20,879 nucleotides of DNA, from positions 56,080-76,958 of the forward strand of contig DJMH01000036.1 of the NCBI GenBank assembly GCA_002435305.1. Direction: 5' to 3'. Made by a program: the position numbers and the translations under genes. Positions 7,547-15,338 of the stretch are shown one piece after another; position 1 is the first letter of the stretch; each line of letters opens with the position of its first letter. Source of the DNA: Dehalococcoidia bacterium UBA6495. Lineage in GTDB: Bacteria > Chloroflexota > Dehalococcoidia > Lucifugimonadales > UBA826. A model generated the notes under the pieces. The model was not told the origin of the DNA, did no database searches, and saw only the letters and a list, made by a program, of their open reading frames with translations.

Positions 7547-8974
7547 CTATCTTGATTTACCCATTATCGTGACTTTGGTTCTATGGAACTGAACTTCTGC
7601 CTTGTAAAGAAGCATTTCCTTTTGCTCCCATAAATTGATTGCAGGTATCAACCTGGTAGCCAACATGAAAGTTAAGATCGAACCACCTATAAACCCGACC
7701 ATTATAAAAATATCTGCTATTTCGGGAGCCGGAATCTTGGTAGGCACCTCAGACATTTTCATTTCAAGTTGGCTTACCATGTTTTTACCGGCAACATCCC
7801 AAGATGCGACATACAACCTTATCCTATCAAGAAGGGTACCTAGTAAAACTGAGGCCGCCAAAATAGGCGGTCCCCAGATGCTTCTTCTTACTGGATTCCA
7901 TATCATGGTGAACCACGGCAATATGAATACCAATATAAATATCGTTATAAACAAATATAGATACGGTCCCTTGACAAATAATTCCAAAACCGCCTGTTCT
8001 GAAGGCTTCTTCCCATACCAAAACACATTAAAGCTTGAAAACCAAAACCAGAACCAAAGAAGCGATAGAGCAAGCAGTAATTTACCAAGCCCCCAAAACT
8101 GATCCAGCCCTATATAATCCTTATAGCCGCCAAATTGCCTAAGGAAAAACATTGTGAGCATCACGGTAGCCACGCCAGCTTGCAATGCGTTATGGGCATG
8201 AGTTATTGGATACAAAGAATCTATCCAACCGGGGACATGAACCATCAAAAACTCTACACTTATAAAAAAGTGTACGAACACGAGCATCATGAAATAAAAA
8301 GCCCCAACAACCCCCATTCGATGATGCTGCCAATTCCATTGGGCTGAGGTACCTCTCCAGCCTAGTGCCAGTTTTCCACCCCACTTCTTTTTCCAACCTT
8401 CCCCGTGGTCCCTTAAAACCGCGAAGTCCGGTAAAGTCGATAACCACAACAAGGACAACCCTAATAAAACCAATCCCACTATTGCTAGTGTGGCCCATAT
8501 ATGAGGGGAATATGCGGGCACTCCTTCTTGTTGTCCATAAAACCAAAGACTTCTCCTACCATTTTCCAGGGACGGAAGTAGCCAAATTAAAGGTATGTAT
8601 AGAATTAAGTTCAGGCACCCAGCAAGAGTCCATATTTCGGCAGCTCTTGATATTGGCCTCCTCCAGTGCGAATTAGCAATACGAGGTGCTATGGCAACCA
8701 TAGGTGCAGCTGAGGAAGTAGTCATTAAGAAGGCAAATACTGCCACGTAGTATCCCCAGGCCGCCTTATCGTCAAACCCCGAGCTCAACCTCATCACAAA
8801 CCCGACAACACCAAGTAGAAACAGAATCCCAAAAAAGGCAGCAAATTGCCAAAAAGTGTTAGAGGTGACGTTATGAATTCCCAGAAGGCCATCTGATACA
8901 GCCTTTCTGGTTTCCACAGAATTATCAGTCTCTACATAAGATTCTACTACCCTATCACCAGGATCAGTAACCAT
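7547..8974 (-). CDS. Second NrfD/ActC-like membrane protein of the ACIII operon (position of an extra or ActF-like subunit)
   Basis: The 475-residue product has about ten hydrophobic segments. It shares with the neighbouring ActC the order WRRPISRAAE, LPDFAVLRD and LGWRGTSAQW, so the two are paralogues. Where ActC has ISHAG it has TSSAA, where ActC has HVGRPW it has Trp/Leu residues, and where ActC has a membrane Glu it has FSSF. It is therefore unlikely to bind quinol in the same way; a structural or ActF-like role is inferred. The start is uncertain. The ATG at 8974 has GAGGT five bases upstream and overlaps actB2 by 11 bases; an ATG at 8995 and a TTG at 8998 are also in frame but lack a ribosome-binding site. 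The N-terminus before the first helix is long and acidic. Confidence 0.8.
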   Translation of the reverse strand: MVTDPGDRVVESYVETDNSVETRKAVSDGLLGIHNVTSNTFWQFAAFFGILFLLGVVGFVMRLSSGFDDKAAWGYYVAVFAFLMTTSSAAPMVAIAPRIANSHWRRPISRAAEIWTLAGCLNLILYIPLIWLLPSLENGRRSLWFYGQQEGVPAYSPHIWATLAIVGLVLLGLSLLWLSTLPDFAVLRDHGEGWKKKWGGKLALGWRGTSAQWNWQHHRMGVVGAFYFMMLVFVHFFISVEFLMVHVPGWIDSLYPITHAHNALQAGVATVMLTMFFLRQFGGYKDYIGLDQFWGLGKLLLALSLLWFWFWFSSFNVFWYGKKPSEQAVLELFVKGPYLYLFITIFILVFILPWFTMIWNPVRRSIWGPPILAASVLLGTLLDRIRLYVASWDVAGKNMVSQLEMKMSEVPTKIPAPEIADIFIMVGFIGGSILTFMLATRLIPAINLWEQKEMLLYKAEVQFHRTKVTIMGKSR

Positions 8975-9704
8975 GCGTGACCTCAACAGATCCATCAACT
9001 TTTTTAAGGTAGATAACGTTGGTATCTGTGCCTAAATTCTCCATCAAACGATACCCACGTCCCCCTTCTTGCATTGCGTCCTCTTTCATTTTGGACACCG
9101 TACTATCAGGGTCGTTAAAATTACCAAAAATAAGCGCATTACTGGCACAGGCATTCACGCAGGCCGGATTAAGACCTCTGTCTCCATCCTCTAAAACTTC
9201 ATTGTCTCTTTCAGATTCTCTGGTGGACCTTTGAATTCTTTGAACGCAAAAACTGCATTTTTCCATTATTCCGCGGCTTCTAACCGTCACATCTGGATTT
9301 AGCTGATTTTTGAGACTTTCAGGCCACTCTGGCTCCCAAAAATTGAAAAACCTGACGTGATAAGGGCATCCATTCGCACAAAACCTTGTACCTATGCAGC
9401 GATTGTAAACCTGTACGTTCAGTCCCTCATTATTGTGATAAGTAGCGTAGACTGGACAAACTGGCTCGCAAGGCGCATTTCCGCAGTGTTGACACATAAT
9501 AGGAATAAATCTGGCCTTCACGTCTGGGTACTCACCTTCCCAATACCTTTCAATCCTTATCCATTGTATGGCTCTGCGCTGATTAAAATGTTCTTCTAAA
9601 TTGATGGGTATATTGTTCTCAGATTGACAGGCAACCACGCACCCCTGGCACCCAGTACACCGATCAACATCAACAACCATTCCCCATTTATTAGAATCTA
9701 CCAT
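8964..9704 (-). CDS. actB2: ACIII iron-sulfur subunit (ActB2 part, four-cluster ferredoxin type)
   Basis: The 246-residue product belongs to the four-cluster ferredoxin-like subunits of the molybdoenzyme superfamily. Cysteine groups are CTGCQGCVVAC at 16-26, CQHCGNAPCEPVC at 71-83, CIGTRFCANGC at 103-113, and CSFC (150/153) with CVNAC (182/186). In the third group the second ligand is Thr106 in place of Cys; this is expected for a [3Fe-4S] centre, and the C-x-G-T-R-(F/Y)-C form is typical of ACIII ActB. It has no Tat or other signal, so it is probably carried out of the cell with the Tat-bearing ActB1 partner. AGGAG lies seven bases before the ATG. In many species this domain is fused to the C-terminus of ActB; here it is a separate gene 36 bases after actB1. 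Confidence 0.9.
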   Translation of the reverse strand: MVDSNKWGMVVDVDRCTGCQGCVVACQSENNIPINLEEHFNQRRAIQWIRIERYWEGEYPDVKARFIPIMCQHCGNAPCEPVCPVYATYHNNEGLNVQVYNRCIGTRFCANGCPYHVRFFNFWEPEWPESLKNQLNPDVTVRSRGIMEKCSFCVQRIQRSTRESERDNEVLEDGDRGLNPACVNACASNALIFGNFNDPDSTVSKMKEDAMQEGGRGYRLMENLGTDTNVIYLKKVDGSVEVTHGY

Positions 9705-9740
9705 CGATTTGCTCCTATTTTTTTTAAAGGTTCTAGTGCC

Positions 9741-11987
9741 CTAATTATGGTCACCGGAAGTGATTTCAATAATATGGTGATGTTCGTCGCGCGGAAATTC
9801 GGGAACGGTATTTTCAAATTTCGGAACGCGAATCCATTCACCAGTTGCTGTGATATTGGCCCTGGTTGCAGCCCAAGCCAATGAACCATTTTCAGAGTCA
9901 AGTTTGAGGTCCAGGATCGACAAAATATTTGCACCCCTTCCTGCTGAGTACCTGCCTCCATCCCTATGACCTTGTCCTATAGGAATTCCTATAGTATCGG
10001 GTGGCACAGCAGGATTAGGCATTGCCAAGGCTTTAATGATCCGGCCATTTGATGGTCGGATCTCCAGCACATCCCCTTCTGATATCCCTTTTTCCTCAGC
10101 AACTTTATGGTTTATTTCAACCCAAGTTTGCCATGTGGCGGTCGATATAGCGTCTGGCATAGCCTGAAGCCATGGCAAAGAGGCTGCGCTACCATCACTT
10201 AATGTAGAAATAAATGGTTGTATATAAAATTCTTGGTCAAGTCCCCCAAACTCTGGAGAGGCTACACCATCAAGCCTCTTAACCTCTGGAACATCCTCCA
10301 CCTTAGAGGATGTGTCCCACCAGCCGCCTCTTTGAAGAACCCCATTCCAAAAGCCTTCAAAGCTATTCGAGCCTGTCTCGCCTCGATCCAATTCGTATAA
10401 CCTTTTAACATCATTTCTAATTACTTCTCTAAAAGTTTCTCCGTCCAATCTTAAATCTTTACCCATTACTTGGGCAGTAGCCATGAGTATATCGGCGAAC
10501 CCTTTGGTGCCAAGATTACTACCCCTGTGCTCAAAGAAAGGTCTTACTACAGGCTGCTGAAACCCTATCATCTGATAGCCAGGACCAGCCAGTGGAACAT
10601 CCGTACCCCAATCTTCCAAAAAGTGGTGTTGGGGCAATATTAAGTCGGCTATGGAGGTAGTATCATCCATCATACCTCCAAAACTGACAATCAAAGGCAC
10701 ACTATCCAAGGCTACCTTCATGTCAACGGTATCCGTCATTCCATAATAAACATCCGCATCCTTAACCATCAAAACACTAACATTTCCCGCTTTCATTTCT
10801 TCTGCTAGCCGACGAAACTCTGAAAACGAATTAGAAGGGGCCGCCACACCAACCCCATCAATAGGTGGGTTCGGATTCAAAAGAACTCCACCTTTTTCTC
10901 CTAAGTTTGAAGCCACATGGTTTAGAGAGTAGATAGCCTTCAGATTTTGGGTACCGTTTGTATGCGCACCGGCAGATCCACCGCCTAGAGCTATCGGATG
11001 TTCACTATGAGAAAAATCCTCGGCGATTTGATTGATGGTATCGACAGATACTCCAATTTCTTTCGCTACATTGGCGGGAGAATAGGAATCGAGTACTCCA
11101 TCGGCATCCAGATCGCCAAAAACCGGGTTAGGGTGGCTCGAAGATAAAACTTGCATGATGCTCATCGCAAGCAACCCTTCAGTTCCAGGATTCACATGCA
11201 CCCATTGGTCGGCATTTGCGGCAGTCATAGAAAATCTTGAATCTACATGTATAAGCTTACCCCTGTGCTCATGTCCCTGCCTAAATTCTCCGTAGCCTCG
11301 GGCGTATCTGGTGGGAGACACCCAGGAAGACAAGAAATCTGCTCCAAAAGACAGGACCAAATCTGCATTATCAATGTCAAATTCAGGGATCGAATCGGTG
11401 CCGAACACTTCCTTAAGAGCGCTCCTGAGAACATTAGTCTCCAATGCTTCATATGATAAATAACGGGCACCGAGCGAATCAGCAAATTTTTCGAGAACAA
11501 GCCCTGCATGGCCTCCAGTCGGGTTAGTGACAAAAACTGCCTTATTACTTTCGTTAGAACTCTCAAGTTCACCCAATCGCGAGCTAAGTCTTGCTATGGC
11601 ATCTTCCCAGCTTATTTCTCTGTATTCACCAGAACCTCTAGCGCCAGTTCTAACCAGTGGAGCACTTATACGGTCAGGATGATAAAGTCCTTGAAGGGCC
11701 GCTTCAGAGAGTGCGCTATGGCCGCCCAGATTAAGTGGATGGTTTGGATTTCCTTCCACTTTTTTGGCTCTACCTTCCATTACTCTTACAACAATCCCTT
11801 CAGAGCTGCCACCCTGGTGATTTGTAGTTGCGTACCAGTTGTCGATTCCAGATACTAAATCCTCGGGCATAGCAGGAGGGGAGTCGATAAAAAGCTCTTT
11901 CTCTGGTAACCCACATGCCTGGAACAGCACAGCAGCACCCGCTGACCCACCCATCAAGGTCAAAAATTGTCTTCTAGTTAAGGCCAT
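9741..11987 (-). CDS. actB1: ACIII molybdopterin-fold subunit (ActB1 part), Tat lipoprotein lacking cofactor ligands
   Basis: The 748-residue product begins TRRQFLTLMGG, a twin-arginine export motif, and then FQAC with Cys25 as likely lipid anchor. The body follows the molybdopterin oxidoreductase plan: an N-terminal GNPNHPLNLGGHSALSEAAL segment, ALGGGSAGAHTNGTQN in the middle, DLILPQHHFLEDWGTD, and a C-terminal beta domain (INHKVAEEKGISEGDVLEIR). Apart from Cys25 there is no cysteine in the whole protein, so neither the N-terminal [4Fe-4S] cluster nor a Cys-bound Mo is possible. This agrees with ACIII ActB, which carries no molybdopterin and is structural. The SD (GAGGTGG) overlaps the actA stop region, nine bases downstream, giving tight coupling to actA. 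Confidence 0.9.
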   Translation of the reverse strand: MALTRRQFLTLMGGSAGAAVLFQACGLPEKELFIDSPPAMPEDLVSGIDNWYATTNHQGGSSEGIVVRVMEGRAKKVEGNPNHPLNLGGHSALSEAALQGLYHPDRISAPLVRTGARGSGEYREISWEDAIARLSSRLGELESSNESNKAVFVTNPTGGHAGLVLEKFADSLGARYLSYEALETNVLRSALKEVFGTDSIPEFDIDNADLVLSFGADFLSSWVSPTRYARGYGEFRQGHEHRGKLIHVDSRFSMTAANADQWVHVNPGTEGLLAMSIMQVLSSSHPNPVFGDLDADGVLDSYSPANVAKEIGVSVDTINQIAEDFSHSEHPIALGGGSAGAHTNGTQNLKAIYSLNHVASNLGEKGGVLLNPNPPIDGVGVAAPSNSFSEFRRLAEEMKAGNVSVLMVKDADVYYGMTDTVDMKVALDSVPLIVSFGGMMDDTTSIADLILPQHHFLEDWGTDVPLAGPGYQMIGFQQPVVRPFFEHRGSNLGTKGFADILMATAQVMGKDLRLDGETFREVIRNDVKRLYELDRGETGSNSFEGFWNGVLQRGGWWDTSSKVEDVPEVKRLDGVASPEFGGLDQEFYIQPFISTLSDGSAASLPWLQAMPDAISTATWQTWVEINHKVAEEKGISEGDVLEIRPSNGRIIKALAMPNPAVPPDTIGIPIGQGHRDGGRYSAGRGANILSILDLKLDSENGSLAWAATRANITATGEWIRVPKFENTVPEFPRDEHHHIIEITSGDHN

Positions 11988-11996
11988 GGGCCACCT

Positions 11997-12599
11997 CTAG
12001 TAGTGACATGTAACACAATCCGTTGGTGCATTATTTTGCTTATGACAGTTAACACAGTCTCCCATCTTGAGAGCTCTATTTTGCCGAACTTTATCCATAC
12101 CAGCCACCTCTCCGTGACAAGTGGCGCACACAGCTTTAGCCTCTACCCCTTCCTTCTCAGAAAAGTATCTTATGTGGGCTTCATGTACAAAATGAACATG
12201 GTCTGGAACTCTGTGGACTCTAACCCAATGAATAGATCTCCCATCCTCGTAAAGACTTCTCATTTTTGTAATACCTTCTAATTCGTCACCAACAGCCGAA
12301 TGGCATGTCATACATAGGCCTAAGGCCGGAACAGATGCAGCAGCTTCTTTTTCAACATTCCGGTGGCAGAAGGTGCAATCCATTCCAAGTTCTTTCACAT
12401 GGGTTTCATGAGGAAATTCGATTGGCTGTTCTGGGCCATCGTGCCCAAATATAACCGGCCTACCCAACCATGATGAAATCACAAAGGTCAAAACCAGAAC
12501 TATACCTATGAAAACCCCAAGCAGGACGACACCGAGCACTCCCAGTTTAGCGAGCTGGGTCCCTGTCGGTTTCTGAGGCTGGAAATCACCTGGTATCAA
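11997..12599 (-). CDS. actA: ACIII subunit ActA: membrane-anchored pentaheme cytochrome c (TTG start)
   Basis: The 200-residue product has one N-terminal transmembrane anchor (about 18-43) and then a soluble domain with five CxxCH heme sites: CTFCH (75-79), CMTCH (96-100), CATCH (158-162), CVNCH (182-186) and CVTCH (195-199). Many other His residues, such as HETH and VHFVHEAH, are likely distal ligands, as in the class III/c7-like cytochromes. In ACIII this subunit takes electrons from the Fe-S chain. The only possible start is TTG at 12599: a stop lies five codons upstream and AGGA lies 10 bases before the TTG. The last heme site ends one residue before the C-terminus. It follows orf110 by 17 bases and precedes actB1 by 9. 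Confidence 0.92.
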   Translation of the reverse strand: MIPGDFQPQKPTGTQLAKLGVLGVVLLGVFIGIVLVLTFVISSWLGRPVIFGHDGPEQPIEFPHETHVKELGMDCTFCHRNVEKEAAASVPALGLCMTCHSAVGDELEGITKMRSLYEDGRSIHWVRVHRVPDHVHFVHEAHIRYFSEKEGVEAKAVCATCHGEVAGMDKVRQNRALKMGDCVNCHKQNNAPTDCVTCHY

Positions 12600-12616
12600 A
12601 TCAGCACTGTCCTATG

Positions 12617-12949
12617 TTAAATCCAAAAATCAGGGTATATAGCTCTAATAGCATCTAATCCGCCACCAAAAGCAATAACAACAAAGTAGATTGCGGCAGC
12701 GAAAGACACAACAGCAACCAAATACAAAGGGGGTCGTAGCTTTGAAAGCGAGGCCGGCACATGATGCGATTTAACCAAAGAAGGTATCGCGTTGTGACCT
12801 ACCAGCATATTGGCGGCAAAAATGATCATGAACAGCACAAAAAATTTTATATTGTACGTAAAAATTTTTATATCCGCCCAAACGGCGGCGCTGATATAAT
12901 TTGGATCTATCTCCAATTGCCTGTTACCACCTTTTTTTTCGACGAGCAT
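12617..12949 (-). CDS. Unrecognised two-helix membrane protein heading the ACIII operon
   Basis: I do not recognise a family for this 110-residue protein. It has a polar N-terminus (Lys-rich, then EIDPNYISAAVWAD) and two hydrophobic helices at about 35-51 and 74-95. A short loop between them carries His52, His62 and His63. The protein ends in RAIYPDFWI. The gene is first in the operon: a strong promoter lies about 33 bases upstream of its ATG and actA starts 17 bases after its stop. It has no heme-binding CxxCH and no cysteine at all. Context suggests a small ACIII accessory subunit or assembly factor, in the way other lineages carry small extra subunits, but this is inference. The ATG has no good Shine-Dalgarno; leader length would be about 25 bases. 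Confidence 0.72.
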   Translation of the reverse strand: MLVEKKGGNRQLEIDPNYISAAVWADIKIFTYNIKFFVLFMIIFAANMLVGHNAIPSLVKSHHVPASLSKLRPPLYLVAVVSFAAAIYFVVIAFGGGLDAIRAIYPDFWI

Positions 12950-12974
12950 AACCTGATTATCGCCTAGTCAATCG

Positions 12975-12990
12975 GGTGAAAATTATCACA
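12975..12990. promoter_or_regulatory. Crp-type palindrome over the -10 box of the ACIII promoter
   Basis: The site reads GGTGA-N6-TCACA on the + strand (TGTGA-N6-TCACC on the minus strand), nine of ten matches to the classical Crp half-sites with the correct six-base spacer. It covers the GATAAT box and the expected start point, so a bound regulator would be expected to repress. The identity of the regulator is unknown. Confidence 0.4.
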
Positions 12991-13011
12991 TTCACATATT
13001 AGGAGTGTCAA
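12982..13011 (-). promoter_or_regulatory. Promoter of the ACIII operon
   Basis: On the minus strand a perfect -35 box TTGACA (13006-13011) is followed after 18 bases by GATAAT (12982-12987). Transcription would start near 12975, about 25 bases before orf110. This is the best sigma70-type promoter in the window and it faces the operon. Confidence 0.7.
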
Positions 13012-13115
13012 GGGAACTCTCAGTCAAAAATCGCCACAATTAGGATGAGCAAGGAAAACAGTGTTAATTGAACCTGATTTCTAGCTGGTAAGACGACACA
13101 GTTAAATTTTTTGGT

Positions 13116-13144
13116 TTGTAAGTGAAGACTCGATAACCTAAAAT
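13116..13144 (+). promoter_or_regulatory. Possible promoter for the SDR-enolase pair
   Basis: TTGTAA (13116-13121) and TAAAAT (13139-13144) are separated by 17 bases, matching four and five of six consensus positions. The leader to the SDR ATG at 13215 would be about 64 bases. No alternative of similar quality was seen in the 265-base divergent region. Confidence 0.4.
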
Positions 13145-13214
13145 CCTGATTCTGAGGCTAGTCACCTACATTCAGCGATGCTTCAGAGACGAGAAATAAC
13201 CAATGAGGTGTCTA

Positions 13215-13970
13215 ATGGGGCGATTAAAAGACAAGGTTGCATTAATTACTGGTGGTAGCAGAGGTATGGGAGCCGCCGAAGCCAAAATGTTTGCTGACGA
13301 AGGCGCTCACGTAGTTATAGCAGACATACTAGAAAACGAAGGAAGAAAAACAGCATCTGAAATAGCGGCTTCTGGTGCAAGATGCGTATTCACGCAGCTT
13401 GACGTCCTCAAAGCCTCAGAATGGGATTCAGTGATAGGAACAGTTATCTCGAATTTTGGAAAATTAGACGTATTAGTAAATAACGCAGGAGTTACATCTA
13501 GAATGATGTTACTGGACACCTCAGAACCAGAATGGGATCGAGTCATGGATATCAACACAAAGGGAACATTTTTAGGAATAAAAGCGGCTATCCCTGCTAT
13601 TCGCTCTTCAGGTGGAGGATCAATAATTAATATTTCTTCGCAGATGGGGTTGGTAGGTGCAGATTACATAAGCCCGCAGTATCAAGCTTCAAAAGGAGCT
13701 GTCAGATTATTAACAAAATCAGTGGCAATTCAGTATGCCTCAGACAACATTCGATGCAATTCTGTACATCCTGCCCCTATTGAGACAGATATGACCGCAG
13801 ACGTGAGACAGGACCCGGATGCCTTCCAAGATATGCTTGGAAGAATCCCTATGGGACGATACGGGAAACCCGAAGAGGTAGCTTACGCAGTTTTATACCT
13901 CGCCTCCGATGAATCATCTTTTGTGACAGGTAGTGAGTTGGTTGTAGACGGAGGATGGACTGCCCAGTAG
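13215..13970 (+). CDS. Short-chain dehydrogenase/reductase, classical NAD(H)-type
   Basis: This 251-residue protein is a classical SDR. The cofactor loop TGGSRGMG is at 12-19, NNAG at 89-92, Asn114, Ser141/142, and the catalytic pair Tyr156 and Lys160 (YQASK). Asp37 ends the second beta strand, which usually means NAD(H) preference over NADP(H). The C-terminus ends VDGGWTAQ, typical of the family. The substrate cannot be read from sequence; likely a secondary alcohol or sugar-derived hydroxyl group. The start at 13215 is chosen over the in-frame ATG at 13203 because GAGGTG lies just upstream of it and MGRLKDKVALITGG is the usual N-terminus. It is followed 42 bases later by an enolase-superfamily gene, suggesting a shared sugar-acid or ring-compound pathway. 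Confidence 0.92.
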   Translation: MGRLKDKVALITGGSRGMGAAEAKMFADEGAHVVIADILENEGRKTASEIAASGARCVFTQLDVLKASEWDSVIGTVISNFGKLDVLVNNAGVTSRMMLLDTSEPEWDRVMDINTKGTFLGIKAAIPAIRSSGGGSIINISSQMGLVGADYISPQYQASKGAVRLLTKSVAIQYASDNIRCNSVHPAPIETDMTADVRQDPDAFQDMLGRIPMGRYGKPEEVAYAVLYLASDESSFVTGSELVVDGGWTAQ

Positions 13971-14012
13971 TAACAAATAAATTCTGATCAGCAACGCAGA
14001 AAAGAGGTCTTT

Positions 14013-15164
14013 ATGAAAATCACAGATATTAGTCACTACATTATCCATCCAGGAGTCGGAAAGAATTTGTGTTTTGTGAAAATCGACACGGATGAAGGGG
14101 TGGAAGGATGGGGAGAATGTTACACCCAGGCTGACCGAGACAAGCAGGTAGTTTCACACATAGATCAATTGAAGAGATACCTTATTGGTAGAAACCCCAT
14201 GCATATAAAGCATTTTTTGCAAATGTCATTTGATGATTTTGCTGGAAGGCGAGGTGCTATGGATTTTTACTGTGCCATCAGTGGCCTAGAACAGGCAATG
14301 TGGGATATATCAGGAAAAGTATGCCAGGTACCCGTTTACATGCTATTAGGTGGACCATGCAGAGATAAGATCAGAGTTTATGCAAATGGCTGGGGGGGAG
14401 GTAACTGGGATTCGAATGAGATAGCCGAAAAGGCAAAAAAGATTGCAGATATGGGTTTTACTGCTATGAAGTTTGACCCTATACCTGGCCCCTGGCGTAC
14501 TTTCGTTGACAAAAAGGTAGAGAGGCAAGCCGTAGAGAACGTCAAAGCTGTTAGGTCAGCTGTTGGTCCCGATATTGACATTCTGGTTGAAATGCATAGG
14601 AGACTAGCACCAATGCATGCAGTGAAGATTGCAAAAGAAATTGAAGAATTCAACCCATTTTGGTTTGAAGAACCTGTACTTGCAGAAAATGTAGATGCAT
14701 TAGCATCGGCAAAGAAAGCCATCAACATACCAGTAGTGACTGGAGAGGAACTGTACACAAAGTTCGAATTCAGGGAAATTTTTGAAAAACAAGCTGCAGA
14801 CATCATTAATCCCGATGTTTGTAATGTTGGCGGTATTTTGGAATTAAAGGAAATCGCTGCTATGGCCGAACCTTATTATGTGGTTGTGTCACCTCATAAT
14901 TACAACAGCACCACTCTAGGTCTTTCAGCTACAATCCAAGTATCCGCCGCAATACCTAATTTCTTAATTACCGAATATTTCGTAAATTTTGAAGAGCTTG
15001 GAAAAGACATATCCACACATCCCTTTGAGGTAGATGCTGGGTACATTAAATTACCCACAGAACCTGGGCTTGGCATGGACCTTAAGGAGAAAAATTTGGA
15101 AAAATATCCTTATAAACAATTCCCTCCCAGAAACCTGGCACACTATTCGGATGAAGGGCCATAA
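14013..15164 (+). CDS. Enolase-superfamily protein, mandelate racemase / galactonate-dehydratase-like
   Basis: The 383-residue product has the N-terminal capping domain (MKITDI..., EGVEGWGECY) and a (beta/alpha)8 barrel. Likely Mg ligands are Glu193 (VEMHRR), Glu219 or 220 (WFEEPV) and Glu245 (TGEELY). Likely acid/base residues are His195 and His295 (SPHNYN), the pattern of the D-galactonate/gluconate dehydratase branch. The first ligand is Glu where Asp is most common. Enzymes of this branch abstract a proton next to a carboxylate and often dehydrate sugar acids; the true substrate is unknown. GAGGT lies just before the ATG. It probably forms an operon with the upstream SDR. 174 bases without a recognisable gene or terminator follow it. 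Confidence 0.9.
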   Translation: MKITDISHYIIHPGVGKNLCFVKIDTDEGVEGWGECYTQADRDKQVVSHIDQLKRYLIGRNPMHIKHFLQMSFDDFAGRRGAMDFYCAISGLEQAMWDISGKVCQVPVYMLLGGPCRDKIRVYANGWGGGNWDSNEIAEKAKKIADMGFTAMKFDPIPGPWRTFVDKKVERQAVENVKAVRSAVGPDIDILVEMHRRLAPMHAVKIAKEIEEFNPFWFEEPVLAENVDALASAKKAINIPVVTGEELYTKFEFREIFEKQAADIINPDVCNVGGILELKEIAAMAEPYYVVVSPHNYNSTTLGLSATIQVSAAIPNFLITEYFVNFEELGKDISTHPFEVDAGYIKLPTEPGLGMDLKEKNLEKYPYKQFPPRNLAHYSDEGP

Positions 15165-15338
15165 TGGCAACTCGGAGATCATCGACCAATCTGGAAAGGA
15201 ATCCGATTTGAACATTTCTTGACCGAGATTTAGTCGCGTGCTAGCTTTTATGTCGAATATAAATAAGTAGTGGCCAACTAGGTAAAATGGTCGTCAAAAA
15301 TACTGAACCTAAACCACTAACATTAGTAGCATTGGTAA

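Noticed and set aside
7547..8974. Naming the second NrfD protein ActF outright
   Set aside because: It shares WRRPI, LPDxAxLRD and LGxRGTxxQW with ActC, which typical ActF proteins are not known to me to have; only the operon context suggests an ActF-like role, so no symbol was given.
15171..15227. Inverted CTCGG / CCGAG pair downstream of the enolase-superfamily gene
   Set aside because: Arms are five bases and about 47 bases apart, with no T-run; likely chance. No terminator or small gene could be supported in 15165-15338.
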